Source: an uncultured Bacilli bacterium
GTDB taxonomy: Bacteria; Bacillota_I; Bacilli_A; RF39; UBA660
Reading direction: 5' to 3'
Assembly: GCA_934176955.1 (NCBI GenBank)
Contig: CAKPOS010000001.1
Coordinates: 124,001-188,000 of the forward strand
Length of the DNA stretch: 64,000 bases
Part shown: positions 1 through 8,913 of the stretch, piece after piece
Numbering within the stretch: the first letter of the stretch is position 1
How the letters are laid out: the number at the start of each line of letters is the position of its first letter
Program-made: the position numbers and the translations under genes
Notes under the pieces: model-generated
What the model saw: the letters and a program-made list of their open reading frames with translations, nothing else
Told to the model about the DNA's origin: nothing
Databases searched by the model: none

Positions 1-372
1 TATCGAAATACTTTTCCCATTTTCTTTTGCATTTGTACAATTTGGTTGCTTTAAACTTCTTACCACAATATCTCTTACTGTTGAATCTGTACTTTCTCTT
101 TGCCGTACCATTACAGACTCACTATACGATATTTTTTTAGTAATTACTGTGGTTTTCGTATCATTATCATAAGAGTACCAAATGTTCACATCAAAACTAC
201 CATCTACAACAATTTTTCCGCCTACTTCTGATCCTTTAAACTTATGATTAATTACCCAACATCCTAGTACAGTTGTAGGTTCATTTTCGGTTTCAATTGT
301 ATAAGAATTTTTATAATATTTTTTCCCTTTACCAATAATTGCTTTTGTTACAATTTCTTTAAAAGCTGGCAA
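1..372 (-). CDS. cotE: Outer spore coat morphogenetic protein CotE, N-terminal part (runs off window)
   Basis: The first 124 codons of a CotE-family protein, which in Bacillus organises assembly of the outer spore coat. The frame is open to base 1, so about 60 C-terminal residues lie outside the window. Family landmarks are clear: a KAIIGKGKKY start region, LGCWVINHKF, the FDVNIWYSYDNDTKT segment and a QPNC motif. The start is a TTG at 372-370, preceded by an AGAGGGGTGAT ribosome binding site about eight bases away; no ATG fits. It supports an endospore-forming host. No promoter was identified; the gene is divergent from its left neighbour. Confidence 0.9.
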   Translation of the reverse strand, partial: MPAFKEIVTKAIIGKGKKYYKNSYTIETENEPTTVLGCWVINHKFKGSEVGGKIVVDGSFDVNIWYSYDNDTKTTVITKKISYSESVMVRQRESTDSTVRDIVVRSLKQPNCTNAKENGKSISI

Positions 373-672
373 AATTATCACCCCTCTAATCTAATTTATG
401 TAAAAACTTTAAATAAAGAACAATTTATTAATTTTTGAAAGAAAAAATACTGATAAAAACGAGGCTGCTGAAAAAGTAGCCAAAATAAAAACTTTAGTTT
501 TTTTCAAATATTAAAGACTATTTTGTATTCTCATAGTTAATTTATAATTGTTTACGTCATCAATATGCTCTTTGGTAAAAGTTTCTTCTTATTAAGCTAA
601 ATTTGCATTAAAATAGATAATGCGCTGCATAAAAAGAGAGGTGAAACACTAAAATAAAATTAGTAAAATATT
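373..672. other. Intergenic region with a hairpin and an AATACTGATAAA motif
   Basis: Non-coding gap between the divergent cotE and the unknown gene at 673. It holds the recurrent intergenic motif AATACTGATAAA (446-457) and a short hairpin, GGCTGCT/AGTAGCC with an AAAA-rich loop, at about 463-481. A purine-rich AGAGAGGTG at about 637-645 lies too far from the next ATG to be its ribosome binding site. Nothing else is evident. Confidence 0.4.
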
Positions 673-1335
673 ATGAACAAAAAATTAGAAAAATTAGAAA
701 AATTAATCTTAAAAAATTATACGGAAATTAATATTATTATTTATTTTTTACTTGTCAACCATAAATTAGACAATATTATTGAAAAATTAGATGAACAAGA
801 AGTGATTTTAGAACAATCTAGTGTTATTAAAAAAGGATATCTAACTAGTGAAGAGCAATTATTAGATACATTAAAATATCTTATTGACTGTTTTGATAAT
901 GAATTTTGGTTTATTAAAACAAATAGAAATATTATTATCGATTGTCTAATTCATTCTCCTAGAGCAAAAGAGCTTATCTATTCCAAAAAATATATTGGTG
1001 ATAATCAATATCTTGATTATTTTTTTGAACTATTTCAAAATATCATGATCGATAATTTTAAAAAAATATTACTTTACTCTAACATAGATTTAAAAGAATT
1101 ATTCCAAAAAAATCATATTCAAAATTTAAATGATGAAAAAAACATATACCGTTTTCTTAAATTAATTTGTTTATGTAATTGCACATCTTATAATTTAATT
1201 TACTTATTTGATAATCATATCAATACCACAGGAAAAGACTTTTGCCTTATGCAACTAGAAATTTTACTGAATCGAACCTATAAATTACAAGATGATGCTC
1301 TAAGTTTTATTCATAAAGGAAATTTTTTGACATAA
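673..1335 (+). CDS. Hypothetical protein, 220 aa
   Basis: Unrecognised protein. It is rich in Lys, Ile, Asn and Leu, lacks a signal peptide or clear membrane span, and looks largely alpha-helical. An in-frame TAA directly upstream fixes the ATG at 673, but there is no good ribosome binding site, so expression is uncertain. It is convergent with the membrane protein gene at 1345 and shares a bidirectional terminator with it. Base composition matches its neighbours. Confidence 0.55.
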   Translation: MNKKLEKLEKLILKNYTEINIIIYFLLVNHKLDNIIEKLDEQEVILEQSSVIKKGYLTSEEQLLDTLKYLIDCFDNEFWFIKTNRNIIIDCLIHSPRAKELIYSKKYIGDNQYLDYFFELFQNIMIDNFKKILLYSNIDLKELFQKNHIQNLNDEKNIYRFLKLICLCNCTSYNLIYLFDNHINTTGKDFCLMQLEILLNRTYKLQDDALSFIHKGNFLT

Positions 1336-1372
1336 AAGAAGAACCTAATTATTACTATTGGGTTCTTCTTTT
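1334..1372. terminator. Bidirectional Rho-independent terminator
   Basis: A perfect 12-bp stem (AAAAGAAGAACC, 1334-1345, against GGTTCTTCTTTT, 1361-1372) with A- and T-rich flanks on the two sides. It separates the plus-strand gene ending at 1335 from the minus-strand gene ending at 1345 and overlaps the last codons of the latter. Confidence 0.8.
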
Positions 1373-1968
1373 AATTTATCTAATAAAAGAGCTAAATCTT
1401 TTTCTTGATATTCAACTTTTTCTATTATTGTTCCTTTCTTGTAAGATAGTATTCCATACAAATTATCTTTCTTTACAATAATACTCTGAAAATTATATCC
1501 TTCAAGAAGCTGATTATTTACAATCCCTATTTGATCATAAATAATAGGAACAATAATTTTTCCGACATTATCAATAATTCCTTGTTTAGCATTATCTGTT
1601 ACAATCAAATGTTCTTCATCAATAACCGTATAATCTTCATAAGAATTACTAATCATCTTTCCAGTACGATAGTTAAACAATAATGTTTTATTACTATCAC
1701 GATATTCTAACACAACATAATTATTATCTATACTTTTTTTATAGAAAGGACATTCTTTTTCACCACAATCATATTTAGAATAAACCAAATTCTTCTTCTC
1801 TTGTACCTCAGATACACAAAGATTTCCTTCACATTCATAAAAATATAATTCATTTTTAGTTAAATATTGATAATTAATTTTATAATCCATTACCATGAAC
1901 AGTATCTCAATTAATAATAAAAATAAAGATGTAACCCATAATATTCTCCCAAAATTATGTTTTTTCAT
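1345..1968 (-). CDS. Membrane-anchored protein with WG-repeat-like C-terminus
   Basis: About 207 residues: one N-terminal transmembrane helix (about residues 10-30), a stretch with two CxxxxC pairs (about 45-75), then repeats resembling WG/KWG units such as GKIIVPIIYDQIG and NLYGILSYKKG. The start chosen is the ATG at 1968, one base after the stop of the pilin-like gene and behind AAGTGGTG; a start at 1995 would overlap that gene. The spacing implies translational coupling with the upstream pilin-like gene. The function is unknown; an extracytoplasmic partner of that protein is a guess. Confidence 0.6.
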   Translation of the reverse strand: MKKHNFGRILWVTSLFLLLIEILFMVMDYKINYQYLTKNELYFYECEGNLCVSEVQEKKNLVYSKYDCGEKECPFYKKSIDNNYVVLEYRDSNKTLLFNYRTGKMISNSYEDYTVIDEEHLIVTDNAKQGIIDNVGKIIVPIIYDQIGIVNNQLLEGYNFQSIIVKKDNLYGILSYKKGTIIEKVEYQEKDLALLLDKLKEEPNSNN

Positions 1969-1969
1969 C

Positions 1970-2794
1970 CTATTCACCACTTTCAAACTTTTCAACTTTT
2001 ATTAATTTAAAGTCATAGTTGCCTTTATAATCATTCCAATCATTAGGAATAAAATTCATTTGATTTTTATCAAGAGAACTATCCTTAGCTAAATAAGTAA
2101 AAGCAGTTGCATTACCATCATCACTAGTAATAGAAAAATTTTTAAACGTATATGTTCTTCCTTGCCTATTCACTCCTAATCTTATATAATAAAATCCTGA
2201 CTGATTAACCCCTTGTATTTTTTGCTTATTTTGACACCAATCACTCATACATACCCAATCACTTGCTTGTGCATTTGTAGAAGAAGAAATATATACTTCT
2301 ACTGAATCATTGCTACTATCTCCTCTTCTTGATGCCCATACCCCATTTGTTTCACATGAAAAATAATAAGTCTTGCCCGACTCTAAATATACTGTAGCTC
2401 CTTCAAGAAAACCATAACTATCGCTCGTTAATGCAGTCACTGTTACTTCTTTTTTTTCATTAATTTGATACTTCACTTTTCCAGATTCTGCCGTAACATA
2501 ACCATTTGTTTGATTTAGTCCCTGTATAGGCATATTATTCGTATTCACTTCAAAGGTATATTTTCCTGTAATTAGTGCTTTTCCTTGTTCTATAGCTTTT
2601 GTTACCCCAACATTACTATCATTGGTTACATCCTTTAGTTTATAACTTGTTTCTAACTTTTCAGTTGATTTCTCCAACATTTGTTTTTTCGACTGCAAAC
2701 CATTTAAAATAGAAAACATTAATAGAATAAATAAAATAAATAATGTATATAAAATTCCTGTAATAGCAAATCCTTTATTATCTAGCTTTTTCAT
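1970..2794 (-). CDS. Prepilin-like surface protein
   Basis: The N-terminus MKKLDNKGFA followed by about 20 hydrophobic residues looks like a type IV prepilin leader: basic leader, G-F cleavage context, hydrophobic alpha-1 helix; the Glu at position +5 typical of pilins is not seen. Residues about 60-270 are polar and beta-rich, ending near a Lys/Glu-rich tail, as in pseudopilins or adhesins. The start at 2794 has GAAGGTG at good spacing; the longer frame to 2860 lacks a binding site. Two-gene unit with the 1345-1968 gene. No pilus assembly genes are in the window. Confidence 0.55.
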   Translation of the reverse strand: MKKLDNKGFAITGILYTLFILFILLMFSILNGLQSKKQMLEKSTEKLETSYKLKDVTNDSNVGVTKAIEQGKALITGKYTFEVNTNNMPIQGLNQTNGYVTAESGKVKYQINEKKEVTVTALTSDSYGFLEGATVYLESGKTYYFSCETNGVWASRRGDSSNDSVEVYISSSTNAQASDWVCMSDWCQNKQKIQGVNQSGFYYIRLGVNRQGRTYTFKNFSITSDDGNATAFTYLAKDSSLDKNQMNFIPNDWNDYKGNYDFKLIKVEKFESGE

Positions 2795-2905
2795 CAATAC
2801 ACCTTCTATTCTACTAACATTATAAACGATATTTTCTAAAATAGCAACCAACTTACCCACTAAAATTTTATGTTAAAACAAAAGTACTAATTCAGTATTT
2901 TTGCC

Positions 2906-2935
2906 AAAAAAAAGATGCTTTTCAATAAACATCTC
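2906..2935 (-). terminator. Terminator of the ribosomal protein operon
   Basis: On the minus strand a 5-bp stem AGATG/CATCT with a 12-base loop is followed by a run of eight T. It lies just after the rplQ stop at 2944. Confidence 0.7.
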
Positions 2936-2943
2936 CTTCTTTA

Positions 2944-3285
2944 TTAAACTAACTTTAAGATAACCATTAAAGCGTTATCTCCACGTCTTTCTTCCGTTTT
3001 AATAATTCTTGTATATCCACCTTGTCTATTTTCATATCTTTTTGCAAGGTCATTGAATACTTTATTTACACATTCTTCATCATTATGTAGGAATGCTAAA
3101 GCAAGTCTACGAGATACTAAAGTATTTTTCTTACCATAAGTAATCATCTTATCGAAGAATTTTCTTACTTCTTTTGCTCTAGTTTCAGTAGTTGTAATGC
3201 TTTCATTTAAGATTAATTGCTTTACTAAGCTTGCTAACATACTTCTTCTATGTTTGTTATCTCTACCTAATTTTCTATAAGCCAT
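2944..3285 (-). CDS. rplQ: 50S ribosomal protein L17
   Basis: L17, a core 50S protein near the peptide exit tunnel. The 113 residues match the family length; the MAYRKLGRDNKHRRSMLASL start and a C-terminal ERRGDNALM segment are typical. It is the last gene of the operon, 16 bp after rpoA, with a terminator immediately downstream. The ATG has an AAGGAGGAAA-type binding site. Confidence 0.98.
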   Translation of the reverse strand: MAYRKLGRDNKHRRSMLASLVKQLILNESITTTETRAKEVRKFFDKMITYGKKNTLVSRRLALAFLHNDEECVNKVFNDLAKRYENRQGGYTRIIKTEERRGDNALMVILKLV

Positions 3286-3301
3286 AATTTCCTCCTTCTA
3301 A

Positions 3302-4258
3302 TTAATCATCATCTCTAAAGTTAAGACCCATGCTTTTTACTTTATCGATAACTTCTTTTAATGATTTCTTTCCTAAGTTACGGATTTTCATCATTTCATT
3401 TTCACTCTTATCAACAAGATCATGCAACGTTAAAATACCAGCACGTTTTAAGCAGTTGTATGCTCTAACACTTAAATCTAAGTCATCAATAGAAGTCTCT
3501 AATGCCTTTTGATTAGGATCTTCTGCCTTAGAACTCATTAATCCTGTTTCATCAGCAATTTCATTTAAATCTGCTAAAATATTAAAGTGCTCAATTAAAA
3601 TTCTACTTGCTAGGGCAACAGATTCTTCTGGAGTAATGGAACCATTTGTCCATACTTCTAATATTAATTTGTCATAGTTATTATCTTGTCCAACACGAGC
3701 GTTTTCTACTTCATAATTGATTCTTTCGATAGGAGAAAATAGACTGTCAATAAATATTGTATTTTGTTTTGCTCCTTCGCCATATAAAGTTTTGTTTTCT
3801 TCTGCTCTATTGTATCCTCTTCCATGACCAATTGTCATTTCCATATCGATACTAGCACCTTCTGCTAAGGTACAAATTAATTGATCTGGATTCAAGATTT
3901 CGATATCTGTATCAGCTTCAATATCCCTAGCATATACTTCTCCTTCAGTATCTTTATGAATTCTTAAAATATAGTCATAATTATCAGAATGATTTTTAAT
4001 TACAACGCTTTTTAAATTTAAAACGATTGCCGTTACATCTTCAATTACGCCATCTATTTTTTGAAATTCATGGGCAACACCTTCGATTTTTACGCTAGTG
4101 ATTGCATCTCCTGGTAAACTTGATAACATTACTCTTCTAAGGGCATTTCCTAGAGTTGTACCAAATCCTCTTTCTAAGGGTTCGATTTCAAATTTACCAT
4201 AATTGTCGCTTTCAACATATTCTTTTACTTTATAATCAGGTTTTTCAAATTTTAACAT
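3302..4258 (-). CDS. rpoA: DNA-directed RNA polymerase subunit alpha
   Basis: Alpha subunit of RNA polymerase, 318 residues, usual for Bacilli. The N-terminal dimerisation domain includes LERGFGTTLGNALRRVMLSSLPG (about 29-51); the C-terminal domain (about 250-318) carries the helix-hairpin-helix elements that contact UP elements and activators, including CLKRAGI and RNLGKKSL. Followed by rplQ and preceded by rpsK, the standard order. Confidence 0.98.
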   Translation of the reverse strand: MLKFEKPDYKVKEYVESDNYGKFEIEPLERGFGTTLGNALRRVMLSSLPGDAITSVKIEGVAHEFQKIDGVIEDVTAIVLNLKSVVIKNHSDNYDYILRIHKDTEGEVYARDIEADTDIEILNPDQLICTLAEGASIDMEMTIGHGRGYNRAEENKTLYGEGAKQNTIFIDSLFSPIERINYEVENARVGQDNNYDKLILEVWTNGSITPEESVALASRILIEHFNILADLNEIADETGLMSSKAEDPNQKALETSIDDLDLSVRAYNCLKRAGILTLHDLVDKSENEMMKIRNLGKKSLKEVIDKVKSMGLNFRDDD

Positions 4259-4287
4259 TTAAAACACTCTCCTTTACTTATTTTATC

Positions 4288-4680
4288 TTATCCACGACGT
4301 TTTTTTGGTGGACGACAACCATTATGTGGAATTGGTGTTTCATCAGTAATTTTCGTTACTTTTAAACCTGTAGCTTGTAATGAACGAATTGCCATTTCAC
4401 GACCAGCACCTAATCCTTTTACTACAACTTCAACTTCTTTCATTCCCATTTCTACTGCTTTAGCCCCTGCAATTTCTGCACTTTTACCAGCAGCATATGG
4501 AGTAGATTTTTTACTTCCTTTAATTCCTTGTGTACCACTTGATGCCCAACATAAAGCATTTCCTTCTTTATCTGTAACTGTTACTACAGTATTATTAAAT
4601 GTTGATTGAATATGTACAACACCTGATGGAACATTCTTCTTTACTTTACGTTTTCTTGCATTATATTTTCCATTTGCCAT
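4288..4680 (-). CDS. rpsK: 30S ribosomal protein S11
   Basis: S11, a platform protein of the 30S subunit, 130 residues. The motifs GVVHIQSTFNNTVVTVTD and the C-terminal ITDETPIPHNGCRPPKKRRG segment are diagnostic. Located between rpsM and rpoA with short spacers; AGGGAGG-like binding site before the ATG. Confidence 0.98.
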   Translation of the reverse strand: MANGKYNARKRKVKKNVPSGVVHIQSTFNNTVVTVTDKEGNALCWASSGTQGIKGSKKSTPYAAGKSAEIAGAKAVEMGMKEVEVVVKGLGAGREMAIRSLQATGLKVTKITDETPIPHNGCRPPKKRRG

Positions 4681-4698
4681 AAAAGATTCCCTCCTTCA

Positions 4699-5064
4699 TT
4701 ATTTCTTCTTATTAGCAACTACTTTACCTTTACCTTTACGAGTTCTTGCATTTCTTGATGTTCTTTGTCCTCTTACTGGTAGGCCTTTGATATGTCTTTT
4801 TCCACGATAGCATCCAATTTCTTTTAAGTTTTTAATACTTAAAGCAACTTCTCTTCTTAAGTCACCTTCTACTGGATATTTATCGATTTCTTTTCTAATT
4901 GCTGCTAATTCTTCATCTGTTAAGTCTTTTGCTTTTTTATTTAAATCAACATTAGCATCACTTAAAATTGTTTTTGCTAATTGTCTTCCAATCCCATAGA
5001 TATAAGTTAATGATACTTCAATTCTTTTTTCATTAGGGATATCAACGCCTTTAATACGTGCCAT
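4699..5064 (-). CDS. rpsM: 30S ribosomal protein S13
   Basis: S13 in the 30S head, contacting P-site tRNA and the 50S subunit. It has 121 residues with the family start MARIKGVDIPNEKR, a helix-turn-helix around YGIGRQLA, and the basic C-terminal tail RGQRTSRNARTRKGKGK. Follows rpmJ by 15 bp. Confidence 0.98.
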   Translation of the reverse strand: MARIKGVDIPNEKRIEVSLTYIYGIGRQLAKTILSDANVDLNKKAKDLTDEELAAIRKEIDKYPVEGDLRREVALSIKNLKEIGCYRGKRHIKGLPVRGQRTSRNARTRKGKGKVVANKKK

Positions 5065-5079
5065 TTCAATTACCTCCTA

Positions 5080-5193
5080 TTATCCTTGCTTTTGCTTATG
5101 TTTTGGATTTTCACAAATAACCATAAGCTTTCCATTTCTTTTAATAATTTTGCATTTATCACAAATAGGTTTTACTGACGCTCTTACTTTCAT
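5080..5193 (-). CDS. rpmJ: 50S ribosomal protein L36
   Basis: A 37-codon gene (start ATG 5193, stop TAA 5080-5082) encoding the zinc-binding form of L36. The protein begins MKVRASVKPICDKCK and has C11, C14, C27 and H32 as zinc ligands. It lies in the canonical infA-rpmJ-rpsM position with an AGGAGGAA binding site. Confidence 0.97.
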   Translation of the reverse strand: MKVRASVKPICDKCKIIKRNGKLMVICENPKHKQKQG

Positions 5194-5204
5194 AATTCTT
5201 CCTC

Positions 5205-5432
5205 CTATTTTTTATTATAGATTATACGCCCATGTGTTAAGTCGTAAGGTGACAATTCTATAACAACGGTATCACCTGGTAAGATACGTATATTGTTTAC
5301 GCGCATTTTACCAGAAACATGGGCTACTACCTCGTGTCCTCCATCAAGTACAACCTTGAATTTACCACCGGGTATTAAATCTACTACCTTTCCTTGAGTT
5401 TCTATAACATCACTTTTACTCAAAATAATCAT
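5205..5432 (-). CDS. infA: Translation initiation factor IF-1
   Basis: IF-1, a single S1/OB-fold domain that occupies the ribosomal A site during initiation. It has 75 residues with typical LPGGKFKV-like (IPGGKFKVVL) and VSGKMRVNNIRILPGDTV segments. The map gene that usually sits between adk and infA is missing; instead there is a 95-bp gap containing the AGTACTGATTCCGTATTTT motif. Confidence 0.97.
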   Translation of the reverse strand: MIILSKSDVIETQGKVVDLIPGGKFKVVLDGGHEVVAHVSGKMRVNNIRILPGDTVVIELSPYDLTHGRIIYNKK

Positions 5433-5527
5433 CTCCTGTTAATTATTTATCACCTATATTTAAGTAATATTTATTTATTTTAAATAAAGTACTGATTCCG
5501 TATTTTACTTAAAACTTTTATCTTTGT

Positions 5528-6190
5528 TTAATTATTTTCTAATATCTTTTTTATTTTATTAAAAATATCTTCAGCAGAATCTAATTCTCCTACTATAATA
5601 TCTTTCAAAATTCCCTTTTCTCTGTAGTAATCAATAATTGGTGTTGCTTCTTTTACGTAAGTAACAAACCTTGCATTAAAAGTCTCTTCACTATCATCAC
5701 TACGAGTTGCTAGAGTATGTCCACATTTATCACAAAAACCATCAATTTTTGGTGATAAAGCAGGAACACTTTTATTATAACTTGCTCCACAACTAGAACA
5801 AATTAATCGATCTAATGAACGCTTTAAGGCTAAATTTTGGTCAATATCCATATGAATAACTATCCCTTCGTTTAATCCTTGCTCTTTCATTAAATTTTCA
5901 TAAACTTTTGCTTGTTCTAAAGTTCTAGGGAAGCCATCTAGGATATAACCATTATTGCAATCTACTTGTTGGATGCGATTTCTTAATAAATTCACAATTA
6001 CATCATCTGAAATTAATCCACCTTGATCCATAATGCTTTTTAAGTATTCTCCCATACTACTTCCACTGGAAACTTCATCACGAAGTAAATCTCCAGTTGA
6101 GATATGAGGAATATTATATAAAGCACTAATCATTTTTGATTGTGTTCCCTTCCCTGCTGCAGGAGGGGCGATTAATATAATATTCTTCAT
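5528..6190 (-). CDS. adk: Adenylate kinase
   Basis: Catalyses ATP + AMP to 2 ADP in the cytoplasm. It has 220 residues: P-loop APPAAGKGTQ near the N-terminus, the AMP-binding TGDLLRDE and DGFPRT motifs, and a zinc-type LID domain with two CxxC pairs (CSSC and CDKC, about residues 132-158). The ATG overlaps the secY stop by four bases (ATGA), indicating coupled translation. Confidence 0.98.
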   Translation of the reverse strand: MKNIILIAPPAAGKGTQSKMISALYNIPHISTGDLLRDEVSSGSSMGEYLKSIMDQGGLISDDVIVNLLRNRIQQVDCNNGYILDGFPRTLEQAKVYENLMKEQGLNEGIVIHMDIDQNLALKRSLDRLICSSCGASYNKSVPALSPKIDGFCDKCGHTLATRSDDSEETFNARFVTYVKEATPIIDYYREKGILKDIIVGELDSAEDIFNKIKKILENN

Positions 6191-7452
6191 AGACTTTTCC
6201 TTCTTTTATTGTAACTTCTATTGACAAGACTACTTTCTAATTGACGCATTGTCTCTAGGGCAACACCTACAATAATTAATATACTAGTTCCACCTACACT
6301 TACACTAGTTGGTAAGTTTGTGCTCATGAAGCTTGATACAACAATAGGAAGTCCTGCAATAACACAGATGAATATTGCTCCTATTAGTGTGATTCTACTA
6401 AGTACTGTTTTAATATAACTAATTGTTTCTTTTCCTGGACGAACACCTGGGATATATCCACCTTGTCTAGATAAATTTTTAGATAATTCTTCTGGATTAA
6501 CTTGGATAAATGTATATAAGAAACTAAATGCAAAAATTAAAACTAAGTAAACAATAAAACCAGTTGGTGTTGTATAAGTTACATATTTTTTTACAAATGT
6601 TACAAATCCATTTTCATTTTTCATTAAATTAGCAATAAATGTTGGTACCGTAAAGATTACTGATGCAAAGATTACTGGCATAACATTTGCTGAATTTAAT
6701 TTAAATGGAATATAGTTTTGTTTTGCTCCATAAGAGGAGTTGGTTTGATTAGAATACTGAATAGGAATTCTTCTTTCTGAATTTTCGATAAATACAACGG
6801 CTACGATTATTGCAATATAAACTGCAATAAATAAGATAAATTCTAATATTCCAAGGAATAAACTCGAATTATCTAAAATTAATGTTTTAAATGTATCGAC
6901 GAAAGTTTTTGGAATGGTAGATAAAATACCTGCCATAATAAGAAGCGATATTCCGTTTCCTAATCCTTTTTGTGTGATTTGATCTCCTAACCATAATAGA
7001 AAAGCTGTACCTGCAGTTAATATTACTGTTATTCTTAAATAATCGATTGCTGTTGCATCTTTTACTAGAGCAAAAGACATGGCAAATCCTTCAATAAAAG
7101 CAATAATAATTCCAAGATAACGATTAATTTGATTAATCTTTTGACGTCCTGCTGCACCACTTTCTTTTAATTCTGTAAAATATGGTAGGATATCCATTTG
7201 TAATAAACTAGTAATAATTGTTGCTGAGATATAAGGCATAACCCCTAAAGCAAAGATAGAAAATTGCTTTAGTGAGCCTCCAGTGATTGCATTTGCTAAA
7301 TCACCAAAATCTACATTCTTTAGAGAAGTTACTCCAGGAACTGGAATCGTTGTTCCAACGATAAAAATAAATAAACAAAGTAATGTAAATCCTAATCTCT
7401 TTCTAATATCTTTATTCTTAGGACTAAATATTAGCTTAAGATTTTTAAACAT
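6187..7452 (-). CDS. secY: Protein translocase subunit SecY
   Basis: The membrane channel of the Sec translocon. It has 421 residues with ten hydrophobic segments, the plug region after TM1 and the cytoplasmic loop SRQGGYIPGVRPGKET. It ends in a TGA overlapping the adk start and begins one base after the rplO stop, so rplO-secY-adk are tightly coupled. The TGA stop at an overlap supports the standard code. Confidence 0.98.
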   Translation of the reverse strand: MFKNLKLIFSPKNKDIRKRLGFTLLCLFIFIVGTTIPVPGVTSLKNVDFGDLANAITGGSLKQFSIFALGVMPYISATIITSLLQMDILPYFTELKESGAAGRQKINQINRYLGIIIAFIEGFAMSFALVKDATAIDYLRITVILTAGTAFLLWLGDQITQKGLGNGISLLIMAGILSTIPKTFVDTFKTLILDNSSLFLGILEFILFIAVYIAIIVAVVFIENSERRIPIQYSNQTNSSYGAKQNYIPFKLNSANVMPVIFASVIFTVPTFIANLMKNENGFVTFVKKYVTYTTPTGFIVYLVLIFAFSFLYTFIQVNPEELSKNLSRQGGYIPGVRPGKETISYIKTVLSRITLIGAIFICVIAGLPIVVSSFMSTNLPTSVSVGGTSILIIVGVALETMRQLESSLVNRSYNKRRKSL

Positions 7453-7453
7453 A

Positions 7454-7891
7454 TTAGATCACCTCGATTGTTCCGCCAACGCTTTCAATCTTTGTTTTTG
7501 CTGTTTTTGAGAAACTTGTTGCTTTAACTGTTAATTTTTTAGTTAATTCACCGTTCCCTAAAACTTTAACGCCATCTAATTGTTTTTTTAATAAACCAGT
7601 TTCAATTAATAATTCTGGTGTAACTACTGTACCATCTTCGAAACGATTTAAATCGCTTACATTAACTGTTGCATATACAGTAGCAAATCTAGTATTGTTG
7701 AATCCTCTTTTTCCTAATCTTCTAAATAGTGGTAATTGTCCACCTTCAAATCCTACTCTTACTCCGCCACCTGATCTAGCGTTTTGTCCTTTTTCACCTT
7801 TACCAGCAGTTTTTGAATATTTTCCACCACGACCAATTCTCTTACGAGATTGTTTTGAACCGTATGCTGGACTTAAGTTTTCTAATTTCAT
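7454..7891 (-). CDS. rplO: 50S ribosomal protein L15
   Basis: L15, a late-assembling 50S protein, 145 residues. The glycine-rich basic N-terminus (KRIGRGGKYSKTAGKGEKGQ) and RVGFEGGQLPLFRRLGKRGF are diagnostic. It overlaps the end of rpsE, leaving no room for rpmD (L30), which normally lies here. Confidence 0.98.
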   Translation of the reverse strand: MKLENLSPAYGSKQSRKRIGRGGKYSKTAGKGEKGQNARSGGGVRVGFEGGQLPLFRRLGKRGFNNTRFATVYATVNVSDLNRFEDGTVVTPELLIETGLLKKQLDGVKVLGNGELTKKLTVKATSFSKTAKTKIESVGGTIEVI

Positions 7892-8511
7892 TATCCTCTG
7901 ATCTCCTCTATTGTTTTTCCTCTTAACTCAGCAACGTGAGATGGGCTTTTTTGTTCAGCAAGTGCTCTTAGAGTTGCACGAGCCATATTAATTTTAGTGC
8001 TTGATCCAAGGCTTTTAGAAAGGACATCTTTAACACCAGCTAATTCTAATACATCACGAACAGGTCCACCAGCTTTTACTCCAGTACCTTCTGTTGCAGG
8101 TTTTAACATTACACGAACTGCTCCTTCTTTAGTGATGATTTCGTGAGAAATAGTACGATTATCGATTAATTCAACATTGATTAGATTTCTTGATGCTGCT
8201 TGAGTTGCTTTTTTTACAGCATCTGGCATTTCTTTGGCTTTACCAACACCAATACCAACTTTTCCTTTTCTGTTTCCTACTACAACAGTGGCAGAGAAAC
8301 GGAATTGACGACCACCTTTAACAACTTTAGTAACACGTTTAATATCGATTACTTTATCTTCTAAATCTGTTTTTGGTTTAGAAAAATTATTGTTACGACG
8401 AGGACGTCTATTATTATTGTTGTTACGTCTAAATTCTTTTTTACCAGTTTCAGATGAAGAAGTATTTTCTTCTGTTGTAACAACTTCTTTCTTAACGTTT
8501 TCTTCGTTCAT
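7891..8511 (-). CDS. rpsE: 30S ribosomal protein S5 with N-terminal extension
   Basis: S5, part of the 30S accuracy centre. At 206 residues it is about 40 longer than usual; the extra N-terminal part (residues 1-50) is acidic, then Asn/Arg-rich low complexity. The conserved double-stranded-RNA-binding-like domain begins around DKVIDIKRVTKVVKGGRQFRF. It is followed directly by rplO. Confidence 0.97.
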   Translation of the reverse strand: MNEENVKKEVVTTEENTSSSETGKKEFRRNNNNNRRPRRNNNFSKPKTDLEDKVIDIKRVTKVVKGGRQFRFSATVVVGNRKGKVGIGVGKAKEMPDAVKKATQAASRNLINVELIDNRTISHEIITKEGAVRVMLKPATEGTGVKAGGPVRDVLELAGVKDVLSKSLGSSTKINMARATLRALAEQKSPSHVAELRGKTIEEIRG

Positions 8512-8526
8512 TAGTTATCCTCCTTA

Positions 8527-8889
8527 TTAGAATTCTAAGCCGTTTTCACGTGCTGCTTCTGCTAAAGCTTTTACACGTCCATGATATAAGTATCCACCTC
8601 TATCAAAAACAACTTCTTTAATATTTGCTTTATTTGCTCTTTTAGCAATTTCAGCTCCAATGATTTTAGCAGCTTCTACATTTCCACCATTTTTAAGGTT
8701 TAATTCTTTTTCAAGACTAGAAGCACTAACTAATGTTACGCCTTTTTCATCATCGATGATTTGAGCAGTAATGTTTGCATTTGAACGAAAGACATTTAAT
8801 CTTGGACGATTACTAGTACCAGCAAGATTTTCACGAATTCTTGAATGTCTTTCTTTACGCATATCATTTCTTGAAACTTTACTTATCAT
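8527..8889 (-). CDS. rplR: 50S ribosomal protein L18
   Basis: L18, a 5S rRNA-binding protein of the central protuberance, 120 residues. RLNVFRSNANITAQIIDDE and the C-terminal FDRGGYLYHGRVKALAEAARENGL segment are family hallmarks. Between rplF and rpsE. Confidence 0.98.
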   Translation of the reverse strand: MISKVSRNDMRKERHSRIRENLAGTSNRPRLNVFRSNANITAQIIDDEKGVTLVSASSLEKELNLKNGGNVEAAKIIGAEIAKRANKANIKEVVFDRGGYLYHGRVKALAEAARENGLEF

Positions 8890-8913
8890 ACGAATTAGTC
8901 TCCTTTACTTTAT

